A stretch of DNA of 64,000 nt from an uncultured Coriobacteriales bacterium. Lineage in GTDB: Bacteria > Actinomycetota > Coriobacteriia > Coriobacteriales > UMGS124. The notes below the pieces were generated by a model. It saw nothing but the letters and a program-made list of their open reading frames with translations. It had not been told where the DNA came from and did not search any database. The translations under genes were made by a program, and so were the position numbers. Location: positions 1 through 64,000 of the forward strand of contig CAKUAI010000002.1 in assembly GCA_934636245.1 (NCBI GenBank), written 5' to 3'. Shown here piece by piece: positions 50,105-58,341 of this stretch (its first letter is position 1; each line of letters begins with the position of its first letter).

Positions 50105-51100
50105 GTGAGAGAGGTAGCGAATCAGGCTCATACGGGTGCGGGGCTGCTGCGCGCCAAGCGCGATGCCCTGGGCCTGTGGAAGGCGGACGGTTCGGGCCCC
50201 TTCTGTGCGCCTGAGCCGCGCGAGGTGCAAGGTTGCGCGCTGCTCTTCGAGGGTGGCGGCATGCGGGTGAGCTACACGACGGCTGCCGTTGTGACCCTGC
50301 TCGAGCAGGGGATTCGCTTCCCCTTTATGTGCGGGGTCTCGGCTGGTACCTCGAACATCGCCAACTACCTGCACGGCGATCCCTGGCGAGCCCGCGTGAG
50401 CTTCACCGATATCGCGCTCGATCCGCGCTTTGGCGGCTGGAAGACGTTTGTGCGGGGCAAAGGCTTCTTCTCGGCGCATTGGCTCTATCAGGAGTCGTGC
50501 CTGCCGGCAGGCCCGCTCGTGTACAACTATGGCCGTTACGAGCGCTCCGGCGCCGATTTCGCCATCCAGGCATTCGACATCGAGTCCGGTGAGTCGGTTG
50601 TGTGGGGCAGGGACGATATCCATTGCCTGAACGACCTGATGGTGCGCGTGCGCGCGAGCAGCACTATTCCCTTCATGATGCCGATGACGCAGGTAGATGG
50701 GCATACTTTTGCTGATGGCGGACTCGGAGAAGGGGCAGGCCTTGCGCTTCAGGCGGCGCTTGACGCGGGATATGAGCGCGTGTTTGCGATTCTCACGCGC
50801 CCTCGCGGGTATCGCAAGGGAAAGACGGGCAAGAGCCAGCTGCTGCTCTCGAGTCTCTACGAACGCCGATATCCCAAGCTCGCGCAGGCCCTGCGCACGC
50901 GCAACGAGCGCTACAACGCCGAACTGGAGCGCTTGGAGCAGATGGCCCGTGAGGGTCGCGCCTACATCGTCTATGCCGACGGCATGGCCGTTTCCAGCTC
51001 TACGTGCGACGTCGATGCCTTGCGCGCAAGTTACGCCGACGCATATGGGCGCTATCAGACGGAGCTGCCCCGCTGGCTCGATTGGCTGGGACTGTCCTAG
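50105..51100 (+). CDS. patatin-like phospholipase
   Basis: A 331-residue cytoplasmic lipid acyl hydrolase. The oxyanion hole is FEGGGMR, the nucleophile elbow is GVSAG and the catalytic Asp is in ADGGLGEG, all standard for the family. The C-terminal part continues beyond the patatin core (about 275-331). The GTG start at 50105 is preceded by AGGGGA and lies 7 bases after the MFS stop. Co-expression with a transporter suggests a shared role in lipid or metabolite turnover, but no substrate is known. Confidence 0.87.
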   Translation: MREVANQAHTGAGLLRAKRDALGLWKADGSGPFCAPEPREVQGCALLFEGGGMRVSYTTAAVVTLLEQGIRFPFMCGVSAGTSNIANYLHGDPWRARVSFTDIALDPRFGGWKTFVRGKGFFSAHWLYQESCLPAGPLVYNYGRYERSGADFAIQAFDIESGESVVWGRDDIHCLNDLMVRVRASSTIPFMMPMTQVDGHTFADGGLGEGAGLALQAALDAGYERVFAILTRPRGYRKGKTGKSQLLLSSLYERRYPKLAQALRTRNERYNAELERLEQMAREGRAYIVYADGMAVSSSTCDVDALRASYADAYGRYQTELPRWLDWLGLS

Positions 51101-51125
51101 GCCAGCATGCGTATATGAGCGACAA

Positions 51126-51155
51126 AAAAGGCCGCCCCAGCTGGGACGGCCTTTT
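51126..51155. terminator. bidirectional terminator
   Basis: AAAAGGCCG (51126-51134) pairs with CGGCCTTTT (51147-51155), with CCCAG/CTGGG inside, between convergent patatin and ABC ATPase genes. Confidence 0.88.
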
Positions 51156-51182
51156 GCTTGCTGCGTTGAGGAACCGGAGGGC

Positions 51183-51905
51183 CTAGAGCACCTTGCTCAG
51201 GAAGTCCTGCGTGCGCTTCTCCTTGGGGTTGGAGAAGAGCTCCTGGGGCGTGCCCTGCTCCACGATGTTGCCGCCGTCCATGAACAGCACGCGGCTCGCG
51301 ACCTCGCGGGCGAAGCCCATCTCGTGGGTCACGACGATCATCGTCATGTTGTCGTCGGCCAGCTCGCGCATGATCTCGAGGACCTCGCCCACCATCTCGG
51401 GGTCCAGGGCGCTCGTGGGCTCGTCGAAGAGCATGACCTTGGGCTTCATCATGAGCGCTCGCGCAATGGCGACGCGCTGCTTCTGACCGCCGGAGAGCTG
51501 CCCAGGGTAGGCATCCGCCTTGTCGGGCAGGCCAACACGGTTAAGCAGGCGCTTTGCCTCCTCATGTGCCTCTTCCTTGCCCATGAGCTTGAGCTTGGTG
51601 GGGGCAAGCGTCAGGTTGCCCTCGATGGAGAGGTTGTTGAAGAGGTTGAAGTGCTGGAACACCATGCCCATGTGGCGACGCACCTCGTCGATGTTGACGT
51701 GAGGTGCGGTGATGTCCTTGCCCTCGAACAGGATCTGGCCCGAGGTGGGAATCTCGAGCAGGTTGAGGCAGCGCAGGAAAGTGGACTTGCCCGAGCCGGA
51801 CGGCCCGATGACGACGACCTTCTCGCCGGGGGCGATGTGCTCGTTCACGTCGTTGAGGACGACGTGGTCTCCATACGCCTTGACCAGGTGATTAACGGTG
51901 ATCAC
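51183..51905 (-). CDS. polar amino-acid ABC transporter ATP-binding protein
   Basis: Cytoplasmic ATPase of 240 residues, GlnQ type. Walker A GPSGSGKS (about 34-41), QLSGGQKQRVAIARAL and VMLFDEPTSALD, with switch His in VTHEMGF. It energises the permease encoded just upstream. The ATG at 51905 overlaps the permease stop by 14 bases, so the two are translationally coupled. This is the last gene of the minus-strand operon SBP-permease-ATPase. Confidence 0.94.
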   Translation of the reverse strand: MITVNHLVKAYGDHVVLNDVNEHIAPGEKVVVIGPSGSGKSTFLRCLNLLEIPTSGQILFEGKDITAPHVNIDEVRRHMGMVFQHFNLFNNLSIEGNLTLAPTKLKLMGKEEAHEEAKRLLNRVGLPDKADAYPGQLSGGQKQRVAIARALMMKPKVMLFDEPTSALDPEMVGEVLEIMRELADDNMTMIVVTHEMGFAREVASRVLFMDGGNIVEQGTPQELFSNPKEKRTQDFLSKVL

Positions 51906-52626
51906 TTTCGCGCAGCCTCCTTTCGATCCTGTTGAAGATAAAGGTCAGGATCATGACCATGGCCAGGTAAATGACCGCGATTGCAAAGAACGGGACGAGT
52001 GCCTGGAACGTGTTGCCCTGGATGATCATGGCACCCTTCGTGAGGTCCTTGAGGCCGATGACCGTGACGATCGAGGTCTCCTTGAGCAGGGTAATCGTCT
52101 CATTGCCCAAGGCGGGCAGAATGTTCTTGAACGCCTGGGGGATGATGACCGAGCGCATGGTGGTGCCGTAGGACAGGCCCAGCGAGCGGCCCGCCTCCAT
52201 CTGCCCGGGCTCAATCGACATGATGCCCGAGCGCACAATTTCGGCGATGTAGGCGCCCGAGTTCATGCCGAAGGTGATGACGGCGCAGGTGACGAGGTTC
52301 GCCTCGGTCGAGCGTGCCGACGCCCACACGACAAACCACATGATGAGCAACTGGACCATGGTCGGTGTGCCGCGAATGACGGTGATGTAGACCTTGGCGA
52401 TGATGTTGAACAGGCCCAGGATGGGGTTCTTCCTGCGGCCCTGTTGCTGCTGGTCGTGCGCCGATCGAATGATGGCGCAGATGACGCCCAGGATGAGACC
52501 GAGCACGAATGCCAGGGACCATACCATCAGCGTGATGCGCAGGCCGCTCAAGAAAAACGTGTAGTTGTCCTGGTAGACGAACGTCTGGTACAAGCCCAGC
52601 TGAAGGGTTTCGATGAACTCTTCCAC
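51892..52626 (-). CDS. polar amino-acid ABC transporter permease
   Basis: Membrane channel subunit of 244 residues in the HisMQ family. The EAA-type loop reads GQMEAGRSLGLSY with conserved RGTP earlier (VIRGTPTMVQL). About five hydrophobic segments are visible. The GTG start at 52626 is preceded by GAGGAGG. It ends inside the ATPase start. Confidence 0.94.
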   Translation of the reverse strand: MEEFIETLQLGLYQTFVYQDNYTFFLSGLRITLMVWSLAFVLGLILGVICAIIRSAHDQQQQGRRKNPILGLFNIIAKVYITVIRGTPTMVQLLIMWFVVWASARSTEANLVTCAVITFGMNSGAYIAEIVRSGIMSIEPGQMEAGRSLGLSYGTTMRSVIIPQAFKNILPALGNETITLLKETSIVTVIGLKDLTKGAMIIQGNTFQALVPFFAIAVIYLAMVMILTFIFNRIERRLRESDHR

Positions 52627-52649
52627 GGGCGAACCTCCTCAAAACATAA

Positions 52650-52681
52650 GGGCGGGCGGCCTGATACGAGACCGCCCGCCC
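52650..52681 (-). terminator. stem-loop between binding-protein and permease genes (minus operon)
   Basis: GGGCGGGCGG (52650-52659) pairs perfectly with CCGCCCGCCC (52672-52681). On the minus strand it is followed by a broken T-run (TTATGTTTT). It may be a partial terminator or RNA-end stabiliser that keeps binding protein in excess. Confidence 0.6.
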
Positions 52682-52715
52682 CACAGACAAGCGGGTTGAA
52701 TGATACGGTACTTAC

Positions 52716-53813
52716 TTACTTCGCCTGGGACAGGCAGTCCTCGACGGCGGAGAAGATGGCCTTGGAGGTGACGGTGGCGCCGGCCAGGGCGTCGACGCCC
52801 TCGGTGCCGTTGGCGGCCACGATGGCCTCGGGCAGCTGGTCGATGGCCTTGGAGCCGATGCCCTCGGTCTCGGAGTTGTCGCCCACGGTCACGGTTGCGA
52901 TCTTGCCGTCCTTGACCTCGACGGTCACGGGAACCTTGCCGCCGATGCCCTTGCCCTCGGCGGTGTAAGAGCCGTCCTTGTAGGCGCCGCCCTTGTCCTC
53001 GGAGGCGTCCTTGTCCTCAGAGCCGTCGTTGATGTAGGTGTCGATGACCTTCTTGACGCTGCCGTCGGCGATGAGCTCCTTCAGGGCGCCGTTGATGGCG
53101 TCGAGCAGAGCGGTGTTGTCCTTGTTGACGGCGATGGCGTAGTCCTCCTCGACATATGCGGTGTCGAGGATCTTCAGACCCTTGTTGGCCTCAACGTAGT
53201 TCTTGGCAGGCTCGTTGTCGATGATGACGCAGTCGACCTTGCCGGCCTGGAGGGCCTGGACGGCGGTGGGGCCGCTGGTGTAGGGGATGACGCGGTCCTG
53301 GCCGTAGTCTTCGGCGGCATAGATGTGACCGGTGGTGTTCTCCTGCACGCCGATAAGGAAGTCGGCGTTGTTAGCCAGGTCGTCGGGACCGGTGATGGGG
53401 GAGTCCTCGGTCACGATGATGACCTGAACGCCCGAGGCATACGTGTCGGTGAAGTTGACGTTCTTCTTGCGCTCGTCGTTGACCGTGATGCCAGCGAGGC
53501 CCATGTCGATCTTGCCGGTCTGGACGGCGGTGATGATGGCGCCGAAGTCCATGTCCTCGATCTCGAGCTCGAGGCCGAGCTTGTCGGCGATGAGGGCGGC
53601 CACGTCGGCGTCGATGCCGACGATCTTGTCGCCGTCATAGTACTCGTAGGGCGGGAACGTGGCGTTGGTGCCCATGATGAGCTTGCCCTGCTCGACGGTC
53701 TTGAGCTCGGCCGCCTTGTCATCAGCGGCGAAGGCGGCGCCGGTGCCGGCGAACATGCCCATTGCGAGGCCGGCTGCGAGGGTGGTGCAGAAGCTGCGGC
53801 GTGAGACGTTCAT
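52716..53813 (-). CDS. amino-acid substrate-binding protein fused to an FMN-binding domain
   Basis: A secreted ABC transporter binding protein of 365 residues. VSRRSFCTTLAAG at the start is a twin-arginine-like signal; a possible signal-peptidase site follows AFA (about residue 29), with no lipobox Cys. Residues 38-255 are a family-3 binding domain (TFPPYEYYDGDKIVGIDADV and AGITVNDERKKNV). After an Asp/Glu/Lys-rich linker the last 88 residues form an FMN_bind domain ending in DALAGATVTSKAI, which matches the flavinylation motif recognised by ApbE; the predicted FMN acceptor is the Thr of GAT. The usual lipid anchor of a Gram-positive binding protein is missing. Confidence 0.9.
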   Translation of the reverse strand: MNVSRRSFCTTLAAGLAMGMFAGTGAAFAADDKAAELKTVEQGKLIMGTNATFPPYEYYDGDKIVGIDADVAALIADKLGLELEIEDMDFGAIITAVQTGKIDMGLAGITVNDERKKNVNFTDTYASGVQVIIVTEDSPITGPDDLANNADFLIGVQENTTGHIYAAEDYGQDRVIPYTSGPTAVQALQAGKVDCVIIDNEPAKNYVEANKGLKILDTAYVEEDYAIAVNKDNTALLDAINGALKELIADGSVKKVIDTYINDGSEDKDASEDKGGAYKDGSYTAEGKGIGGKVPVTVEVKDGKIATVTVGDNSETEGIGSKAIDQLPEAIVAANGTEGVDALAGATVTSKAIFSAVEDCLSQAK

Positions 53814-53830
53814 GGCGATATCTCCTTAGG

Positions 53831-53864
53831 TTGACAAATTGCGACGTGCTATGGAAACACTATA
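53831..53864 (-). promoter_or_regulatory. candidate -10 of the minus-strand transporter operon
   Basis: On the minus strand TATAGT lies at 53864-53859 and a loose -35 (TACATA) about 18 bases upstream near 53888. The start codon is about 45 bases downstream. Tentative. Confidence 0.35.
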
Positions 53865-54038
53865 TCCCTCGCACGTTTCCGATATGTACGAAAAGTGCGC
53901 AAACGGGGGTTTATGCGGACGAAAGCCGAAATTTTTCACTCCAGCGTATTAAAGGCCGTCGTTTTGCGTTATGGTGTACTCCACCAAACTAAAGTGCTTC
54001 GGCGCGGACACGCTTGAAGCCGTCGAGAGGATGGTCAC

Positions 54039-55184
54039 ATGTTCAAGTCCGGTATGACCCGTCGCCAGTTCGCTGTTTCCGCTGCCGCCCTGTGCGCCAT
54101 GACCGCATTCGGCGCAGGCCTGGCTTTTGCTGAAGATAAGAAGGAAGAGGCCGCTGAGGTCAAGCTTGACGGCCCCTTCATCGTTGGTTTCGACCAGGAT
54201 TTCCCACCTTACGGCTATGTGGGCGATGACGGCAACTACACCGGCTTCGACCTCGACCTTGCCGCCGCCGTCTGCGAGAAGGAGGGCTGGGAGGTCAAGT
54301 ACGAGCCCATCGCCTGGGACGCTAAGGATGCCCTGCTCAACTCCGGCCAGATCACCTGCATCTGGAACGGCTTCACCATTGAGGGCCGCGAGGACGACTA
54401 CGCCTTCACCGCCCCGTACATGGAGAACCGCCAGGTTGTCGTTGTGAAGGCCGATTCCGGCATCGCCAAGCTTGCTGACCTTGCTGGCAAGAACGTGGTC
54501 ACGCAGGCCGACTCCGCAGCCCTGAACCTTCTGTCCGAGGGCGGCGACCAGGCTGAGCTGGGTGCTTCTTTTGCCAAGCTCGAGACTCTTCCCGACTACA
54601 ACACCGCCTTCATGAGCCTGTCGATGGGCGAGTACGACGCCGTTGCGCTCGATTACCCCATCGCTGTCTTCCAGATCGGTGACAAGGCCGACGAGTTCAT
54701 CATCATCCCCCAGGCTCTGAACTCCGAGCACTACGCCGTGGGCTTCGCCAAGGGCAACGAGGCCCTTGCCGCCAAGGTCGAGGAGGACCTCAAGGCTCTC
54801 GCCGAGGACGGCACCGTCGAGGAGCTCTGCAAGAAGTACGCCGACCAGGGCGTTGACTTCACCGCTTGGTGCCTTGGCAAGGACGAGAAGGCCGCCGACG
54901 GCGCCGAGGCTGCCGGCCTCAAGGACGGCGACTACACCGCCGAGGGCAAGGGCATCGGCGGCAAGGTGCCCGTGACCGTCGAGGTCAAGGACGGCAAGGT
55001 CTCCGAGGTCACCGTGGGCGACAACTCCGAGACCCAGGGCATCGGCTCCAAGGCCATCGAGCAGCTGCCCGCCAAGATCGTCGAGGCCGGCGGCACGGAG
55101 GGCGTCGACGCCGTCTCCAGCGCCACCGTCACCTCCAAGGCCATCTTCACGGCCGTCGAGGACTGCCTGGCCCAGGCGAAGTAA
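54039..55184 (+). CDS. amino-acid substrate-binding protein fused to an FMN-binding domain (second copy)
   Basis: A 381-residue secreted binding protein, first gene of the plus-strand operon. MTRRQFAVSAAAL is a twin-arginine-like signal with a likely cleavage after AFA (about residue 31). Residues 42-285 form a family-3 binding domain (FDQDFPPYGYVG, FTIEGREDDYAF) clearly different from the one at 52716-53813. The last 88 residues are an FMN_bind domain 82% identical (72/88, counted by eye) to that of the divergent gene, ending DAVSSATVTSKAI; here the Gly of the usual GAT is Ser. Whether it is flavinylated is therefore less certain. The ATG at 54039 is preceded by GAGAGGATGG. Confidence 0.9.
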   Translation: MFKSGMTRRQFAVSAAALCAMTAFGAGLAFAEDKKEEAAEVKLDGPFIVGFDQDFPPYGYVGDDGNYTGFDLDLAAAVCEKEGWEVKYEPIAWDAKDALLNSGQITCIWNGFTIEGREDDYAFTAPYMENRQVVVVKADSGIAKLADLAGKNVVTQADSAALNLLSEGGDQAELGASFAKLETLPDYNTAFMSLSMGEYDAVALDYPIAVFQIGDKADEFIIIPQALNSEHYAVGFAKGNEALAAKVEEDLKALAEDGTVEELCKKYADQGVDFTAWCLGKDEKAADGAEAAGLKDGDYTAEGKGIGGKVPVTVEVKDGKVSEVTVGDNSETQGIGSKAIEQLPAKIVEAGGTEGVDAVSSATVTSKAIFTAVEDCLAQAK

Positions 55185-55250
55185 GGCCCCTGCAAGACGA
55201 TTGTTCTCGCTTCCGGCGCCTGCCGGGTGCGGTATGCTTCACATTATCAC

Positions 55251-55284
55251 GGCGTCCCCGGCCATGGGCGTGGTCGGGGGCGCC
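55251..55284 (+). terminator. stem-loop between binding-protein and permease genes (plus operon)
   Basis: GGCGTCCCCGGCC (55251-55263) pairs with GGTCGGGGGCGCC (55272-55284), 13 bp with two G-T pairs. No strong T-run follows, so it may stabilise the upstream binding-protein mRNA. It mirrors the stem-loop in the divergent operon. Confidence 0.55.
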
Positions 55285-55333
55285 CCTTTGTGTCAGGAGT
55301 GCGCTCTGCGCATAGACAGCGAGGTGCTGCCCA

Positions 55334-55979
55334 GTGGAAATCTCAACGATGTTCAACCTGCTTGTCGAGGGTCTCGGCATGAGCATGGCCATATTTGCCC
55401 TGACGATTGTAGGTGCCATACCGCTGGGTATCCCGGTGGCCCTCGCGCGCTTGAGCAAGTTCAAGCCGCTGGCGCTTCTGGCGCAGTTCTATATCTCCGT
55501 CATGCGTGGCACCCCGCTCATGTTGCAGATGTTCGCGGTGTACTTCATGCCCTACTACGTCTTCAACATCCAGACGGGCGCGGGCTTCAAGTTCACGGCG
55601 TGCATCATCGCCTTCATTCTCAACTACGCCGCCTACTTCGCTGAAATCTACCGCAGCGGCATCCAGTCCATCCCGCAAGGCCAGTATGAGGCGGCTGAGG
55701 TGCTGGGCTACTCCAAGTGCCAGGCGTTTTTCCACATCATCCTGCCCCAGGTCATCAAGCGCATCATGCCTGCTATGGGCAACGAGATCATCACGCTGGT
55801 CAAGGACACCTCGCTTGCCTTCTCCATCGGTGTCGCCGAGATGTTCACCGAGGCAAAGGCACTGGTCGCAAGCCAGCGCAACATGATTCCGTTTGCTATC
55901 TCCGCAGGCCTGTACTGGGTTATCTGCCTGGTGATTACTGCCATCCTGAACCGCGTCGAGAAGAAGCTGGCTTACTACC

Positions 55980-55987
<8 letters not shown>
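55334..55987 (+). CDS. polar amino-acid ABC transporter permease
   Basis: Permease subunit of 217 residues, HisMQ family, with about five hydrophobic segments, VMRGTPLMLQ and the EAA loop GQYEAAEVLGYSK. The GTG start at 55334 follows GAGGTG. The stop codon overlaps the ATPase start by 8 bases (55980-55987). It would form the channel for the substrate bound by the protein at 54039-55184. Confidence 0.93.
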
Positions 55988-56750
<763 letters not shown>

Positions 56751-56861
56751 TCGGACCCTCGACCTTATGGTTACCCTGCGGATGCGTGACGGGGTAGCCA
56801 GAAGCTGGTATCGGGCGCTATAGTTATTCAGCCTATTGTTGCCAAGGAAAGGGAGAACACC

Positions 56862-57410
56862 ATGCGCATTGCCATCGCTTCGGACCATGCAGGATACGAG
56901 CAGAAGGCGGCGCTCGTGCCTTTCCTGCAGTCGCTGGGCCACGAGGTCATCGACCTGGGCCCCGACAACGCCGAGCGCGTTGACTATCCCGATTATGCCG
57001 TGGCTGTAGGCAAGGCCGTCGCCGCGGGCGAGGCCGACAAGGGCGTGCTCGTGTGCGGCACCGGCATCGGCATGGCGGTTGCGGCCGACAAGGTTGCCGG
57101 TGTCCGCGCTGCCAGCATCACGAGCCCCGAGTTCGCCGAGCTGTTCCGCCGTCACAACGACGGCAACGTCATCGCCCTGTCCGGTCGCTTCGTCTCCCTT
57201 GAGGAGAACGAGCGCATCCTCAAGGTCTTCCTCGTCGCCGAGTTCGAGGGCGGCCGCCATGCGGGCCGCGTTGCCAAGATCATGGAGCTCGACCTTGCCG
57301 GCAAGGTGGCCGAGAAGGCCCACCCCCACGTCACGCCGCTGCGCTCCACGCTCGCCGAGAACCTCGACAAGGCCGTCGAGGCCAAGCTCGGGCCTGTCGA
57401 CAAGGCATAA
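56862..57410 (+). CDS. rpiB: ribose-5-phosphate isomerase B
   Basis: Interconverts ribose-5-phosphate and ribulose-5-phosphate in the pentose phosphate pathway. The RpiB core (residues 1-145) has the expected ASDHAGYEQK, VLVCGTGIGMA and HNDGNVIALSGR. The protein is 182 residues; about 35 extra residues (KVAEKAHPHVTPLRSTLAENLDKAVEAK region) follow the core and are not part of the usual enzyme. The ATG at 56862 has AAAGGGAGAAC upstream, and TATAGT at 56819-56824 is a possible -10 box. comEB follows after 6 bases. Confidence 0.9.
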   Translation: MRIAIASDHAGYEQKAALVPFLQSLGHEVIDLGPDNAERVDYPDYAVAVGKAVAAGEADKGVLVCGTGIGMAVAADKVAGVRAASITSPEFAELFRRHNDGNVIALSGRFVSLEENERILKVFLVAEFEGGRHAGRVAKIMELDLAGKVAEKAHPHVTPLRSTLAENLDKAVEAKLGPVDKA

Positions 57411-57416
57411 ATCATC

Positions 57417-57887
57417 ATGACGTGCGACAAGCGTCCCAGCTGGGACGAGTACTTCATGCAGATTGCCGACGTCGCGGCCACGCGCTCCACGTGCCTGCGT
57501 CGTCATGTGGGCGCCGTTCTCGTGAGCAACGACCACCGGATTCTTGCAACGGGATACAACGGCGTGCCGCGCGGCATCGAGCACTGTCTCACGCGTGGCT
57601 GCCTGCGTACTGAGCTCAACATCCCCAGCGGCACCAAGCACGAGCTGTGCCGCGGGCTCCACGGTGAGCAGAATGCCATCATTCAGGCCGCCCGTCACGG
57701 CGGCGTGGCCCAAGATGGCTCCACGCTCTACTGCACAACGTACCCGTGCGTGCAGTGCGCCAAGATGCTCATCAACGCCGGCGTCAAGCGAATCGTGTTT
57801 CGCGAGTCGTATCCGGACGAACTTTCAACCTCCCTTTTGCATGAAGCTGGGGTCGTTGTGGAGAAATACGAGGACAAGGCCCTATAG
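57417..57887 (+). CDS. deoxycytidylate (dCMP) deaminase, ComEB type
   Basis: Deaminates dCMP to dUMP for thymidylate synthesis. The 156-residue protein shows the zinc motifs HGEQNAI (catalytic Glu) and YPCVQCAK, and the dCMP-deaminase-specific ATGYNGVPRG. It begins 6 bases after rpiB on the same strand and probably shares its transcript. ComEB homologues are named after a competence operon, but the activity is housekeeping. Confidence 0.9.
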   Translation: MTCDKRPSWDEYFMQIADVAATRSTCLRRHVGAVLVSNDHRILATGYNGVPRGIEHCLTRGCLRTELNIPSGTKHELCRGLHGEQNAIIQAARHGGVAQDGSTLYCTTYPCVQCAKMLINAGVKRIVFRESYPDELSTSLLHEAGVVVEKYEDKAL

Positions 57888-57925
57888 ACTCGAAATGGGT
57901 CATGAGACGGTTTGTGTTGAATTCG

Positions 57926-57967
57926 GGCAAACTACCTCAAAGATGGCTTAATTTGCCGTTTTTTTGA
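57926..57967 (+). terminator. weak terminator before the ATP synthase operon
   Basis: GGCAAA (57926-57931) can pair with TTTGCC (57952-57957), followed by seven T. The short stem and long loop make it tentative. Confidence 0.35.
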
Positions 57968-58035
57968 TTGCCTGAAGGCGGTAGAGAGGCTAGCATTCTG
58001 CCTTGGCGTTTCGGCACAGCGGAAAGGCGTGATAG

Positions 58036-58323
58036 TTGGTGGAGCATACAGTGGTTGCTGTCGTCTGCGCATTGTTGGCAGGCGTGGCGAGTTCGGCTCC
58101 TTATGCTGTTGGCCTGGCGGTGTCGAAGAAGAAGCGCGACGGCTCCATTCTTCGGCTCGTAGGTGCCGCTTGCGTTTCTGTGGTTGTCATTGCCGTGTCG
58201 GTACTGGTAGCCTACGTCGCGATACGCGAGGAGCTCTTCCTTTTCGCGTGCGTGCTGGTTGCGGCGTTCCTTGCTGCGACTGTTGTAAGTGTCGTCCTAT
58301 ACGGTCGCAAACCTCGTCCGTAG
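58036..58323 (+). CDS. small membrane protein, AtpI-like position
   Basis: A 95-residue protein with three hydrophobic segments, directly upstream of atpB, where AtpI or AtpZ is found in other bacteria. The sequence itself does not show a clear AtpI signature, so the call rests mainly on position and topology. Start TTG 58036 has AAAGG 8 bases upstream; GTG 58039 is the alternative. The stop is 18 bases before atpB. Confidence 0.6.
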   Translation: MVEHTVVAVVCALLAGVASSAPYAVGLAVSKKKRDGSILRLVGAACVSVVVIAVSVLVAYVAIREELFLFACVLVAAFLAATVVSVVLYGRKPRP

Positions 58324-58341
58324 ACGTGTGAGGAGATATAG

